A stretch of DNA of 64,000 nucleotides from Fluviicoccus sp. (GCF_030646115.1 NZ_JAUSMX010000014.1:1-64000); one strand, 5' to 3'; counted from the first letter of the stretch, positions 9,411 through 19,498 are shown. Notes: generated by a model from the sequence alone, not told the origin. A program made the numbers and translations.

Positions 9411-10001
9411 ATGCACTGGAAAGTATGGTCGGGTCTGGTGATGCTGGCGCTGTCAGGATGCTCCATGTTTCAAGGTTCGGGTGCGGATGGTGCCGGTAGC
9501 AGGGTGATGACGATCACAAAACCCATGGTGACCTATGGGGCTATGCCCCCGGTGACACAGGTTTCCGGGGGAGACCGTTCATTTGTGATTGAGTCCGGTC
9601 AGCCGACAATTTCCGGCATGTCGGGTTCACGACCGATGGTCATTCCCGCCATGCTGGAAAATACCCGCTGGGAAATGCGCATGGTGTCCGGGACGGCGGT
9701 TGTCTCATCCTTGAAAGGTAAAGAGCCCTTTGTCAAATTCCAGCAGGGTCGGCTGGAAGGTTTTAGCGGCTGCAACCTCTTCAACGGTCGTTACAAGCGC
9801 GATATCAACAACCTGATCCGCGTGCTGGAGGTCCGGGGATCGGTGTTGAAGTGCGAGGGTATGGAGGTGCAGGAGAAAGCACTGGTTAAGTCCCTGATGC
9901 ATGTGCGGACATGGGCACTTACTCCGCAGCAATCCTTGCAGTTCAAGGATGCTGCCGGCGGTGTCCTAGCGGTATTTGAGGCGGTTTATCCCAAGCAGTG
10001 A
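9411..10001 (+). CDS. META-domain (HslJ-like) lipoprotein
   Basis: This 196-residue product begins with a lipoprotein signal, and the lipobox LSGC places the lipidated cysteine at residue 17. Residues from about 80 onward form a META domain: LENTRWEMRMVSG, then KFQQGRLEGFSGCNLFNGRY, and a C-terminal half ending LAVFEAVYPKQ. The FSGCNLFNGRY stretch corresponds to the GCN-R/N-Y motif found in HslJ and related heat- or stress-linked proteins. The domain's biochemical role is not established. The gene starts 12 bp after aceF, so it may be co-transcribed, but a functional link to pyruvate dehydrogenase is unlikely. The residue following the lipidated Cys is Ser, consistent with outer-membrane sorting. 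Confidence 0.85.
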   Translation: MHWKVWSGLVMLALSGCSMFQGSGADGAGSRVMTITKPMVTYGAMPPVTQVSGGDRSFVIESGQPTISGMSGSRPMVIPAMLENTRWEMRMVSGTAVVSSLKGKEPFVKFQQGRLEGFSGCNLFNGRYKRDINNLIRVLEVRGSVLKCEGMEVQEKALVKSLMHVRTWALTPQQSLQFKDAAGGVLAVFEAVYPKQ

Positions 10002-10005
10002 CGAG

Positions 10006-10551
10006 TCACTGTCGTTGCCACAACACTTCTGTACCGCCTTTTTCACGGGCCAGGGTTCGGGCCAGCACAAACAGGTAGTCCGATAGCCGGTTCAGGTATT
10101 GCAGGCCCAGCGGGGAGAGGGTTTCGGCTTGCGCCAGCGATTGCACGCGCCGCTCGGCCCGGCGGCAGATGGTGCGCGCCACATGAGCCTGGCTGGCGGC
10201 CTTGCTGCCTCCGGGAAGGATAAAGTCTTTCAGCGGCGGCAAATGCTCGTTCAAGGCATCAATACCGTTTTCCAGTCGGGTGATGCCTTCTTCCTTGATC
10301 AGACTGTAGCCTGGAATGCAGAGCTCCCCGCCCAGATCAAACAATTCATGTTGCACCCGAGACAGCAGGGTTTGCGCCGCATGTTCGGCGGGTAATTCGG
10401 CGCGCAGCAGTCCGACAAAACTGTTCAGTTCATCCACGGTGCCATAGGCTTCAACTCGTAACGAGTCTTTGGGGGTGCGACTGCCGTCGCCCAGCCCTGT
10501 GGTGCCGTCATCGCCGGTGCGGGTATAGATTTTGGAAAGGCGGTGTCCCAT
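10006..10551 (-). CDS. ATP:cob(I)alamin adenosyltransferase, PduO type
   Basis: The enzyme transfers the adenosyl group of ATP to cob(I)alamin to make adenosylcobalamin. The 181-residue protein matches the PduO/MMAB family. The N-terminal KIYTRTGDDGTTGLGDGSR stretch is the ATP-binding segment, VEAYGTVDELNSFVG follows, and a C-terminal helix holds RRAERRVQSLAQAE and LSDYLFVLAR. It lies directly downstream of btuB on the same strand, with a terminator hairpin in between. Uptake and activation of cobalamin are therefore neighbours, and read-through from the cobalamin riboswitch could coordinate them. It is unrelated in sequence to the CobA/BtuR type. Confidence 0.93.
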   Translation of the reverse strand: MGHRLSKIYTRTGDDGTTGLGDGSRTPKDSLRVEAYGTVDELNSFVGLLRAELPAEHAAQTLLSRVQHELFDLGGELCIPGYSLIKEEGITRLENGIDALNEHLPPLKDFILPGGSKAASQAHVARTICRRAERRVQSLAQAETLSPLGLQYLNRLSDYLFVLARTLAREKGGTEVLWQRQ

Positions 10552-10564
10552 GGGGTCATCCTCA

Positions 10565-10589
10565 TAAAAAGGCCGTATTGCAACGGCCT
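10565..10589 (-). terminator. Rho-independent terminator after btuB
   Basis: On the minus strand a 7-bp stem (AGGCCGT ... ACGGCCT, arms 10589-10583 and 10576-10570) with a 6-nt loop is followed by TTTTT. It lies between the btuB stop (10615) and the adenosyltransferase start (10551). Confidence 0.8.
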
Positions 10590-10614
10590 GTAAAATAGCG
10601 CGTTCCGTGACCGG

Positions 10615-12390
10615 TTAGAAGGTCACATTGGCGCTCAGGGAAGCCGAGCGGGGCTTGGACAGGTAACGGACATTGGTGCCGAAGTGTGCTGTTCCATACG
10701 TTTTGTCCAGCAGGTTTTCCAAGGAGGCTCTGACCGTTAACTGAGGCATCAGCTTCCACGAGGAGTTCAGGTTGACGGTGGCGTAGCCGGGCAGATTTCC
10801 GCCGAAGTCCTGAGTGCGGCTCTTGGCCAAGGTTTCCAGCGTCACATCCCAATTATCCTGACGGAAGCCGGTTTGCACCGTCAGGCTGCGTCTGGGGCGG
10901 CGATCCAGCTTGGTTTGAGTCGTTCCATCAATAGCCTTGATGTAATTGCCCTGTACACCCAGCAGCCAGCCGGACTGCTGCCAGCTGCTGCCAATCTCCA
11001 GGCCTTCCAGTTGCGCTTCATTCAGGTTGATCAATTGCGTAAACGTCTGGTTGAAGACGATCAGGTCTTCCACCTTGGTCTTGAACAGGGCCAGGTGTGT
11101 TGAGACCGAGCCCGCCTCGATATGGCTGCCCAGCTCTACCGAGGTTGACTGTTCCGGCTTCAGGGCGGGGTTTCCGCCAAACCCATACAGGTTGTTGAAG
11201 TCCGGCGCCCGGAAGGCCGTACCGGCATTCAGGTAAACACTGACCTGTGGTGTCAGTTGGTATCCGGCGGCCAGATTGCCTGTGTCATGGTCGCCAAAGG
11301 TGTCGTGACGATCCCTACGCGCCCCGGCCTGCAGGGATAAAGCCCCCCACAGGCTTTGCTGCTGCAGGAAGAGAGCCTTGTTATCGAGTTGCTTTTGATA
11401 GGTCTGGTCATAGACCGTGTCCACTTTCTCCAGTGTCAGGCCCGCCATCAGTGTCTGGCCGTCTGCCCAGCCGACAGTATTTTGCCAGTCGGCTTGATGC
11501 CGTTCGGTGCGGGCCTGGTTGTTGTTCTGGTTCTGGTCGATTTCGTCGCGCATCAGGCTCAGGCGCAGGCGGCTGTTCCAGTGGTCAGCGATGTCGGCGG
11601 CGGCGCCCAAAGCGAAGACTTCATTCAGAAAGTCCTGATCCAGCGGCGCAAGATTCCAGGTGTTGACGTACTCGGTGGTGCCTTCGTTATGGCGCGCTTG
11701 CAAGTCGAAAACCACGGAGCCAGCGTCATAGCGCAACATCGTACTGCCGTTGCGGTTCTGGTAGCCGCGATCCATAGCAAGTCCTTCCACGAACGCATAG
11801 CCGTTCGTTCGGGTCTGCCCAAGGTCCAGGCGGCCCGAGATGTCACCATTGCGGAAGGTCTGGCCGGCATCCACGTTCAACTGATTGTCGGAACCGGCCG
11901 AGAGGGCGAGACGGGTAGCTGTTTTATCCGGGGTGCGGGTAATGATGTTGATGACGCCGCCAATGGCGTCGGAACCGTAAAGTACGGACATCGGACCCTT
12001 GACCACTTCAATGCGCTCAACGTCATTCAGCGCGAGGCTTTGAATGCTGGCCTGGCTGCTGGTTGCGGAGTTGATGCGGACGCCGTCAATCAGCACCAGC
12101 GTATGGTTGGAGTTGGTGCCGCGGGTGAAAAGGGAGGTTTGCTGGCCCAGTCCGCCGGAACGAATGATTTCAATACCGTTGGTGTTGAAACGCAGGATGT
12201 CCCCGAGGTCCTGGCCTTGATAACGATCCAGCGTCTGGCGGTCAATGACATGCACGCTGGCCAGTGTCTGGCTGATGGCTTGGGGAAGCCGGGTGGCGGT
12301 GACGATTTGTCTGGGTAAAACGGTTTCAGCAATAACAGGCAACGACGAACAGGCAGCCACGAAGGCCGCCAACAAAGTGGGCTTGAACAT
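10615..12390 (-). CDS. btuB: TonB-dependent vitamin B12 outer-membrane receptor
   Basis: BtuB is a 22-stranded outer-membrane receptor that imports cobalamin using TonB energy. The 591-residue product starts at ATG 12390 with a signal peptide (MFKPTLLAAFVAAC... ending near AETVLP). It has the plug domain (IVTATRLPQ, LGDILRFNTNGIEI, TLVLIDGVRINS, VERIEVVKGPMSVLYGSDAIGGVINIITR) and a C-terminal barrel. The last strand, SLSANVTF, ends in Phe as expected for BAM recognition. Assignment to cobalamin rather than another ligand rests on overall BtuB similarity and, decisively, on the cobalamin riboswitch in its leader. The frame is open 15 codons upstream of the chosen ATG, but the signal peptide fixes the start. 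Confidence 0.95.
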   Translation of the reverse strand: MFKPTLLAAFVAACSSLPVIAETVLPRQIVTATRLPQAISQTLASVHVIDRQTLDRYQGQDLGDILRFNTNGIEIIRSGGLGQQTSLFTRGTNSNHTLVLIDGVRINSATSSQASIQSLALNDVERIEVVKGPMSVLYGSDAIGGVINIITRTPDKTATRLALSAGSDNQLNVDAGQTFRNGDISGRLDLGQTRTNGYAFVEGLAMDRGYQNRNGSTMLRYDAGSVVFDLQARHNEGTTEYVNTWNLAPLDQDFLNEVFALGAAADIADHWNSRLRLSLMRDEIDQNQNNNQARTERHQADWQNTVGWADGQTLMAGLTLEKVDTVYDQTYQKQLDNKALFLQQQSLWGALSLQAGARRDRHDTFGDHDTGNLAAGYQLTPQVSVYLNAGTAFRAPDFNNLYGFGGNPALKPEQSTSVELGSHIEAGSVSTHLALFKTKVEDLIVFNQTFTQLINLNEAQLEGLEIGSSWQQSGWLLGVQGNYIKAIDGTTQTKLDRRPRRSLTVQTGFRQDNWDVTLETLAKSRTQDFGGNLPGYATVNLNSSWKLMPQLTVRASLENLLDKTYGTAHFGTNVRYLSKPRSASLSANVTF

Positions 12391-12454
12391 GATAGCTCCA
12401 GCTGTTTGGATCCCCGCAAACAGGGTGATAGTCAATCGGGATGATTGACGCTCT

Positions 12455-12660
12455 TGCCTTCAGGCCGGTCTCCGGGCTTGCATGCCGGCCCTGTGGGGGC
12501 CGTGCGGTTCGCCTTCCCATCCCGACTCAGGGGACAGTGGCAAATGAACCGCACATACATGTTTACCGTTGCGGGGGCAGCACTGGTATTTCACCAGTTT
12601 CCCGTTCGTGAACGTTGGGCGCAAACGAACCGTACGATCGTACGGACACCTGCAGGCAGG
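12455..12660 (-). promoter_or_regulatory. Cobalamin (AdoCbl) riboswitch upstream of btuB
   Basis: The minus strand shows the class hallmarks in order: GGGAAACTGGTGAAATACCA, then GTGCTGCCCCCGCAACGGTAA (12586-12566), a GGGAAGGCGA segment, and the B12-box-like AGCCCGGAGACCGGCCTG (12478-12461). The region ends about 65 bp before the btuB ATG, so it would repress btuB when adenosylcobalamin is abundant. The outer boundary near 12660 is approximate. I did not fold the expression platform. Confidence 0.93.
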
Positions 12661-12694
12661 CGGCATGGTAGGTCTTTTGGGGGAAGGGTGCAAC

Positions 12695-12733
12695 AAAAAT
12701 GCTACATGGCCAGCCGGAACGGAGTCCGGCTGG
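12695..12733 (-). terminator. Terminator after the FadL-type gene
   Basis: On the minus strand CCAGCCGGA (12733-12725) and its near-complement TCCGGCTGG (12718-12710) form a hairpin just after the porin stop codon. A T-rich segment containing TTTTT follows about 10 nt later. The gap before the T-run makes it a moderate candidate. It separates the porin gene from the btuB riboswitch. Confidence 0.5.
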
Positions 12734-12746
12734 ATGATAGGCGGGA

Positions 12747-13991
12747 TTAAAAATTGAGGTTGAGTTGAGCGCCGAACAGGTGCGCCACGCCGCTGTATTC
12801 CGCGGAATAGCTCAGACCTGAGCTGTTGGAAACATTGACGATGGCCTTGTCTTCGCGGATGAGTTCGTAGGCGATATCCATGGACAAATTCTTTGACAGG
12901 GCATACCCCACGCCCAGCGTCAGGAAATCACGGTCGGCGCTGGGCACCCGCACGCTGCGATAGGCGCCGTTGATCGGGGTTTCATCATGGCCGATGCCGC
13001 CGCGCAACACGAGAGTGTCACTCATTTTCCATTCGGCGCCGACACTGTACAGCCAGGAATCATGCCACTCCAGTTCTTCAATGACGGTTGCCAAGGCGGC
13101 CGGTGCGCCGGAGTTATGGATCACCAGTTCCTTGATGACGCCCCAGCGGGTAAGCATGGCGGTGGCGTGAACGGTCGTATCCTGACTCATCTTATGGGTC
13201 AGCGAGAGGTCGAAAGAGTCCGGCATGGAGATTTCAAGCGAGCCGGGATAACTGCCGTTGCCGCCGGGAATGACGGTGGGCAGGTTGGTGACGGTGGTGG
13301 TTCCGGAAAGGGTGTAGTCGGTCTGGCTGTGGTAGGTCAGCCCGAGACGGGTGGCCTCATCCAGAGACCAGAGAACCCCGGCATTGAAGTTGACGGCAGT
13401 GTCATCGCCCTTGACCATGGACATGGCGCCGGGGGCCAGCGGAGACACGGCCCGCGACAGGGTGCCTTCAATTTTGCTGAATGCCACGCCCAGTCCTACC
13501 GAGAGGTCCGGGCTGATCTGGTAGCTGCCTGTCGGCTGGATGGCAATGACCTTGACCTTGCTCTTGTCACCAAAATAACGACCCTGGAAGCTGTCTTCAT
13601 AGTTGGTGGCCAGGCCGAAGGGGGCGTACAGGCCGAAACCGGCGGTGAAGCTGTCGCTGAAGCGATGCGTGGCGAAATTGCTGCCGACGAAGGTCAGCGG
13701 CACCATGTCGCCGTTATTGGTGCCGGTATTCGGGAAGCCGCCGGTAGGGGTGATATCGGCCGGGGCGTTGATCATGGTGACGTTGCCGCTGATCTGTGTG
13801 CCTTCCAGCAGCGCCATGCCTGCCGGATTGCCGTAGACGGTAGTCGCGTCGGAGGCCGTGGAGGCGCGGCCGGCCAAGGCTGTACCCAGGCTCTTGATGC
13901 TTTGTTCGTTAAGGGCGAAACCGGCGGCGAGCGAAACACCGGGCGCGGCGAGGATGGCCAGGGCCAATAGTGAGCGCGTCTTATTCATCAT
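12747..13991 (-). CDS. FadL/TodX-type outer-membrane transport protein
   Basis: This is a FadL-family porin for long-chain fatty acids or other hydrophobic compounds. The product is 414 residues from ATG 13991; a second ATG at 13988 is equally possible, and AAGGA lies 5-8 bp upstream. A signal peptide (MNKTRSLLALAILAAPGVSLA) is followed by the family N-terminus AGFALNEQSIKSLGTALAGRAS, whose NEQS and G-A-G segments form the hatch, then SDATTVYGNPAGMALL. The barrel ends with HLFGAQLNLNF, whose last residue is Phe as expected for BAM recognition. Substrate specificity cannot be read from sequence. It is a single gene on its transcript, with a terminator-like hairpin after it. Confidence 0.92.
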   Translation of the reverse strand: MMNKTRSLLALAILAAPGVSLAAGFALNEQSIKSLGTALAGRASTASDATTVYGNPAGMALLEGTQISGNVTMINAPADITPTGGFPNTGTNNGDMVPLTFVGSNFATHRFSDSFTAGFGLYAPFGLATNYEDSFQGRYFGDKSKVKVIAIQPTGSYQISPDLSVGLGVAFSKIEGTLSRAVSPLAPGAMSMVKGDDTAVNFNAGVLWSLDEATRLGLTYHSQTDYTLSGTTTVTNLPTVIPGGNGSYPGSLEISMPDSFDLSLTHKMSQDTTVHATAMLTRWGVIKELVIHNSGAPAALATVIEELEWHDSWLYSVGAEWKMSDTLVLRGGIGHDETPINGAYRSVRVPSADRDFLTLGVGYALSKNLSMDIAYELIREDKAIVNVSNSSGLSYSAEYSGVAHLFGAQLNLNF

Positions 13992-14077
13992 TGTTATCCT
14001 TGTTATTATGGAAGTATCACTCAAATACATCACAAGTAACGCGAAAAGACAAATCTACGTTGATGCATTTTTGTGAG

Positions 14078-14100
14078 GACGGTGCATTCCGGGCACCGTC
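14078..14100 (-). terminator. Hairpin after the ampG-like gene
   Basis: A perfect 8-bp stem GACGGTGC/GCACCGTC with a 7-nt loop lies 6 bp past the permease stop. No clear T-run follows on the minus strand, so it may be an imperfect terminator or an mRNA 3' stabiliser. Confidence 0.45.
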
Positions 14101-14105
14101 ACGTC

Positions 14106-15398
14106 TCATTCGGCGGCACCTTTCACGGTGTCTTCCCCTTCCAGGCGGACACGCGGACGCAGCCACAGGAACAGGGCGATGGCGGGCAAGACCGCCAGCG
14201 CCGAGAACAGGAAAAAGCCGGTGTACTGTAATGCTCCCACCATGAAGCCGGACAATCCGCCAATCAATTTGCCGGGAAGGGTCACCAGCGAACTGAATAG
14301 CGCGTATTGCGTGGCGGTATAGCGCCGGTTCACCAACGCCGAAAGCCAGGCAACAGCTGCCGTACCCAGAAAGCCTCCGGCCAGGTTTTCAATGCTGATG
14401 ACCAATGTGAAAATGGTCAGGTCGCCGGGATGCAGCGCCAGCAGCAGGAAGAGCAGGTTGCTGGCACCGCCGATGATGATGCCCGCCAGCAGAGTGCGTT
14501 CAATGCCGAACTTGACTACACAGCCGCCGCCCAGGAAGGCACCGGCAATGCCGATCCAGACGCCGAATATCTTGGTGACGGCCCCGATCTGGGTTTTGGT
14601 GAAGCCGCTGTCGAGATAGAAAGGCATGGCCATGACCCCCAGCATTTGGTCGGAGATCTTGAACAGGCCGATAAACAACAGCAGGCCGATACCGATGACG
14701 CCGCGATAACGCAGGAAGAAATCCTTGAACGGGCCGATGACGCCGTCACGGATGGCGGCGGCCAGTGTGGGTGCGTCCGATGGCCGGTGTTCCGGTTCGC
14801 GGGAGAGCAGCGTGGCCAGCATCACAGCCAACAGCAGGCCAGCCATGGACAGGTAAACCACGGTCCAGGCCACGTGGTCGGCCAGGATCAGCGCCAGTGC
14901 ACCCGATGCCAGCAGCGCCAGCCGGTAGCCCAGGGTGTAGGTTGCTGCGAGTGCTCCCTGCGCCTCTTGCGGGGCGATTTCAATACGGTAGGCATCCACC
15001 ACCACATCCTGGGTTGCTCCTGCAAAGGCGGCGGCGAAAATCAGCAGAATGAACGGTGTCAAGGCGCCGGGCGTAATCAGGGCCATGCCGATCAGGCTGG
15101 CGAACAGGGTCAGTTGCGCAGCCAGCAGCCATCCCCTGCGCTGGCCCAGACGGGAAAACAGCGGTAGTCGCAGCCGGTCAACTGCCGGGGACCACAGGAA
15201 CTTGAAGGAATAGGTGAGCGTGGCGTAACTGATCAGGCCGATGGTCTCCAGAGAGACGCCGCTTTCCTTCAGCCAGGCGGACAGCGTGCCGCCCACCAGG
15301 AGGAAGGGTAAGCCGGACGTGAAGCCGAAGAAGAACATCGTCAGAGCCGACGGCTGGGCGAACGCCGCGCGCAGGGAAACGGGAGAGTGGCTGGACAT
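14106..15398 (-). CDS. ampG: AmpG-family muropeptide MFS permease
   Basis: AmpG-type permeases bring GlcNAc-1,6-anhydroMurNAc peptides into the cytoplasm for cell-wall recycling. The product (430 residues from ATG 15398) has the family signatures: FFFGFTSGLPFLLVGGTLSAWLKE in the first transmembrane segment, IGLISYATLTYSFKFLWSPAVDR, and QDVVVDAYRIEIAPQEAQGA. About twelve hydrophobic segments span the protein. A TTG eight codons upstream (15422) is an alternative start; neither has a convincing Shine-Dalgarno sequence. Together with ampD at 3.6 kb this supports a complete recycling route. Related MFS permeases with other substrates cannot be excluded without comparison. Confidence 0.85.
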   Translation of the reverse strand: MSSHSPVSLRAAFAQPSALTMFFFGFTSGLPFLLVGGTLSAWLKESGVSLETIGLISYATLTYSFKFLWSPAVDRLRLPLFSRLGQRRGWLLAAQLTLFASLIGMALITPGALTPFILLIFAAAFAGATQDVVVDAYRIEIAPQEAQGALAATYTLGYRLALLASGALALILADHVAWTVVYLSMAGLLLAVMLATLLSREPEHRPSDAPTLAAAIRDGVIGPFKDFFLRYRGVIGIGLLLFIGLFKISDQMLGVMAMPFYLDSGFTKTQIGAVTKIFGVWIGIAGAFLGGGCVVKFGIERTLLAGIIIGGASNLLFLLLALHPGDLTIFTLVISIENLAGGFLGTAAVAWLSALVNRRYTATQYALFSSLVTLPGKLIGGLSGFMVGALQYTGFFLFSALAVLPAIALFLWLRPRVRLEGEDTVKGAAE

Positions 15399-15495
15399 GG
15401 CGGTTGGTTTAACAAATGACAAACCGCTGAGGTTAATGCAAAAGCAGAGCTTGTGTTAGGCTGGTTTGATCTTTTTTCACGAGCGGAGGCTGGGC

Positions 15496-16221
15496 ATGGG
15501 GCTTGCCGGTCAGGCGCAGCGTCTGCTGCGCAATCATCACTCGGCGGTGCTGGCCACGCTGGGTCTGGGGCCGTTATCCGGCTATCCGTTTGCGTCTGCC
15601 GTGCCGTATTGCTTGGATCATGCCGGGCGGATAGTGGTGCTCATTTCACGACTGGCGCGGCATACAGCGCATGTGCGCGCCGACAACCGGGTGTCGTTGC
15701 TGGTGCAGGGGGAGGGCGGGGATGTGCAGGCCGCGCCCCGGTTGTCCTTGGTCGGACGTTTGCTGCCGGTGACCGACCCGGAGCAGGAGTCTGTCGCCGC
15801 GCGCTATGCCCGCTACTTTCCCCATGCCCGCGATTATCACCGTGAGCTGGATTTCGAGTACTGGTATCTGCAGCCTGAAGGATGCCACTTCATTGCCGGT
15901 TTCGCCAAGGTAGCCTGGCTGGACGGCGCCTCCCTCACCGTTGCCAATCCCTTTGACCCGTTGGTGGAAGCGGACATGGTGGAGCACATGAACGCCGATC
16001 ATGCCGATGCGCTGCCTTTATACTGCCGGCAGGCCGGGGTGATCGTGCCGGAGGGCGGGGAGCCGGTGATGTCCGGGATCGACGGCAACGGCTTTCACCT
16101 GCGGCTGGCGGACAAGATCGTGTATATTCGCTTCCCCCGGCCGGTCGCCACTCCGTTGGAGGTGCGCCAGACACTGGTCGCCCTGTTGAAATCCGCTCGA
16201 ACCGGAGAGACTCCTGAATGA
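15496..16221 (+). CDS. HugZ-family protein (FMN-binding split barrel plus DUF2470)
   Basis: This 241-residue protein has an N-terminal pyridoxamine-phosphate-oxidase-like split barrel (about residues 5-150: RNHHSAVLATL, GYPFASAVPYCLD, ADNRVSLLVQ). A C-terminal DUF2470-type domain follows (about 155-235: MVEHMNADHADAL, then GFHLRLADKIVYIRFPRP). This combination is found in the HugZ/HutZ heme-degrading proteins and in related proteins of unknown activity, so heme oxygenase is a possibility, not a conclusion. The start at ATG 15496 is set by CGGAGG at 15484-15489, 6 bp upstream. Its stop overlaps the fxsA start by 4 bp (ATGA). Confidence 0.85.
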   Translation: MGLAGQAQRLLRNHHSAVLATLGLGPLSGYPFASAVPYCLDHAGRIVVLISRLARHTAHVRADNRVSLLVQGEGGDVQAAPRLSLVGRLLPVTDPEQESVAARYARYFPHARDYHRELDFEYWYLQPEGCHFIAGFAKVAWLDGASLTVANPFDPLVEADMVEHMNADHADALPLYCRQAGVIVPEGGEPVMSGIDGNGFHLRLADKIVYIRFPRPVATPLEVRQTLVALLKSARTGETPE

Positions 16222-16760
16222 AAGGCCTGTTTTTGCTGGCGATCCCGGTCGCCGAAATCATCCTCAGCATCTGGCTGGGCAGTAAAATCGGCGGCTGGAT
16301 GCTGTTGTTGTGGTTTGTGATGGCCTTCTTTGTCGGTCGCCAGCTGATGCGCAGCGCCACGCAGGTGTTGATGCCGCAAATGGCGAAGATGCAGTCCGGC
16401 CAGACGGAGGACATGTCGTCGGACTTGCTGGCCGCCTTGTGTACGGCCTTGGCCGGTTTCCTGTTCATTCTGCCGGGTGTCATCACGGACGGCATGGGTT
16501 TGCTGCTGCTGTTGCCACCGGTGCAGGCGCTGATGCGCGGCCAGTTGTCCGCCGCCATGAAAGGGCGCGGGCAGGGCTTCATGATGATGGGCGGCTTTGG
16601 TGGGCAATCCCCGTTTGGCGGTCAGTCGCCGTTCGGGCAGGGCGGGCCGTTTGGCCAGGGCTCACCCTTCGGGCAAGGCAACTCACAGGTTTTTGACGGT
16701 GAGGCCCGCGAGGTCAAACCCGATACAGAAGTGAAGCGTATTGATCGCAAGGATCTATAG
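16218..16760 (+). CDS. fxsA: FxsA-family membrane protein
   Basis: The 180-residue product has three to four hydrophobic segments (residues 1-20, 25-45, 75-105) matching FxsA, the inner-membrane protein whose overproduction relieves F-plasmid exclusion of phage T7 in E. coli. The family signature FLFILPGVITDGMGLLLLLPPVQ is clear. The C-terminal tail is unusual: a Gly/Phe/Gln-rich repeat of FGGQSPFG and PFGQGGPFGQGSPF units (about residues 132-155), then a charged end. fxsA next to groES is the same order as in E. coli. It overlaps the upstream gene at ATGA and is followed by the groES promoter. Confidence 0.92.
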   Translation: MKGLFLLAIPVAEIILSIWLGSKIGGWMLLLWFVMAFFVGRQLMRSATQVLMPQMAKMQSGQTEDMSSDLLAALCTALAGFLFILPGVITDGMGLLLLLPPVQALMRGQLSAAMKGRGQGFMMMGGFGGQSPFGGQSPFGQGGPFGQGSPFGQGNSQVFDGEAREVKPDTEVKRIDRKDL

Positions 16761-16799
16761 CTGACTGCCGCTGCCGGGGCACTTTTTTTCGGAATGCCC

Positions 16800-16827
16800 C
16801 TTGAACCCCCCGAAGACATCCCCATTT
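16800..16827 (+). promoter_or_regulatory. Sigma32-type heat-shock promoter of groESL
   Basis: CTTGAA (16800-16805) and CCCCATTT (16820-16827), separated by 14 bp, match the sigma32 (RpoH) consensus CTTGAA / CCCCATNT very closely. The promoter is about 110 bp upstream of groES. No CIRCE element (TTAGCACTC-N9-GAGTGCTAA) occurs in the leader, so HrcA control is not indicated. Confidence 0.85.
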
Positions 16828-16935
16828 CCCCCTCAGTCCCGCCCATAACCATTCATGGGGTGGGGTGAATCGCCCGGCAATCGGCCCGGCGAATCAGACA
16901 ATCCTGTGTAAATATCGCAAAGTGGAGAGCGAACG

Positions 16936-17226
16936 ATGAAAATCCGTCCCTTGCACGACCGTGTGGTCATCAAACGCGTTGAACAAGAAACCAAGACCGC
17001 TGGTGGCATCGTGCTGCCCGGTTCCGCTGCTGAAAAGCCCTCGCAAGGTGAAGTGATTGCTGTTGGCAATGGCCTGATTACCGAAGCCGGTGAAAAGCGT
17101 CCCCTCGATCTGAAGGTGGGTGACAAGGTCCTGTTCGGCCAGTACGCCGGCAGCACCGTCAAGGTCGACGGCGAAGAGCTGATGATCATGAAAGAGTCCG
17201 AAATTTTCGCCGTGCTCGAAGGCTGA
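16936..17226 (+). CDS. groES: Co-chaperonin GroES
   Basis: GroES is the heptameric lid of the GroEL folding chamber in the cytosol. The 96-residue product has [14 protein letters not shown] at its start, the mobile loop ([15 protein letters not shown]) that binds GroEL, and the [13 protein letters not shown] ending. AAAGTGGAGAGCGAACG precedes the ATG. groEL starts 40 bp later, and both are read from the sigma32-type promoter upstream. A conserved full-length gene with nothing unusual. Confidence 0.99.
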   Translation: MKIRPLHDRVVIKRVEQETKTAGGIVLPGSAAEKPSQGEVIAVGNGLITEAGEKRPLDLKVGDKVLFGQYAGSTVKVDGEELMIMKESEIFAVLEG

Positions 17227-17251
17227 TCGTTCCCCCGTATTCCCGATTTGA

Positions 17252-18895
<1,644 letters not shown>

Positions 18896-18920
18896 TTACC
18901 CCAACGGGTTTTTATAATCA

Positions 18921-18952
18921 AAAAAGGGGGCGCCGCAAGCGCCCCTTTTCTT
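18921..18952 (+). terminator. Terminator of groESL
   Basis: GGGGCGC ... GCGCCCC with a short CGCAA-type loop, flanked by AAAAAA upstream and TTTTCTT downstream, 26 bp past the groEL stop. This is a classic Rho-independent terminator. The prfC gene ends in a nearly identical hairpin. Confidence 0.92.
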
Positions 18953-19165
18953 ATGCCGGGGACAGACACTTGTCTTGTCGGGCCTGCTGACTTATGCTGA
19001 ACCACGTTAACGAATAAGAAACAACGTGTTTCCGGCTCCTGTCCGGACACGCAATGCCTTTCGTCGGGGAAAATGTGCCTTTTGTAGGCAACTTTGTGCG
19101 CTTGTCGTAAAATGGCCCCGTCGATTTCAAAGACCAACAACAAATAAACAAACGACGGGGAAGTC

Positions 19166-19429
19166 ATGCGCATGTTTACAACCGCTCTGTTGATGGCATC
19201 TCTGCATGCCCCTCAAGCCTCTGCTGATACCTGTGGCGAACTGGCCAATAAATTTGCCGATGAAGACGCCCGTGACGGCATGACCATTGGCGAAATGGAT
19301 GACTTGCGCCTCTGCGTGGGGGAATGGATGCGGGACCAGATACTGCAGCGCAACAAGGGCGCCAAGCAGAGCAGCTCCAATCCGGGCAATGTCCCGGCCA
19401 ACCAGACGGCACAGGCCGAGACCCTCTAA
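19166..19429 (+). CDS. Small exported protein of unknown function
   Basis: This 87-residue product is not recognised. It begins with a short signal peptide (MRMFTTALLMASLHAPQASA, probable cleavage before DTCGEL). Mature residues include two cysteines (in DTCGEL and LRLCVGEW) that could form a disulfide in the periplasm. The central part is acidic (FADEDARDGMTIGEMDD), and the C-terminus is Ser/Asn/Gln/Ala-rich and probably disordered. GGGGAAGTC precedes the ATG. It stands alone between groEL and leuA on the plus strand. The signal peptide and cysteines support a real gene, but no function is inferred. Confidence 0.65.
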   Translation: MRMFTTALLMASLHAPQASADTCGELANKFADEDARDGMTIGEMDDLRLCVGEWMRDQILQRNKGAKQSSSNPGNVPANQTAQAETL

Positions 19430-19498
19430 AACTATTGGCAAATATTCAAAGTCTGGTTATAGTCTTGCAAAATCGAATTCAAGACTGTTGTTCATTTC

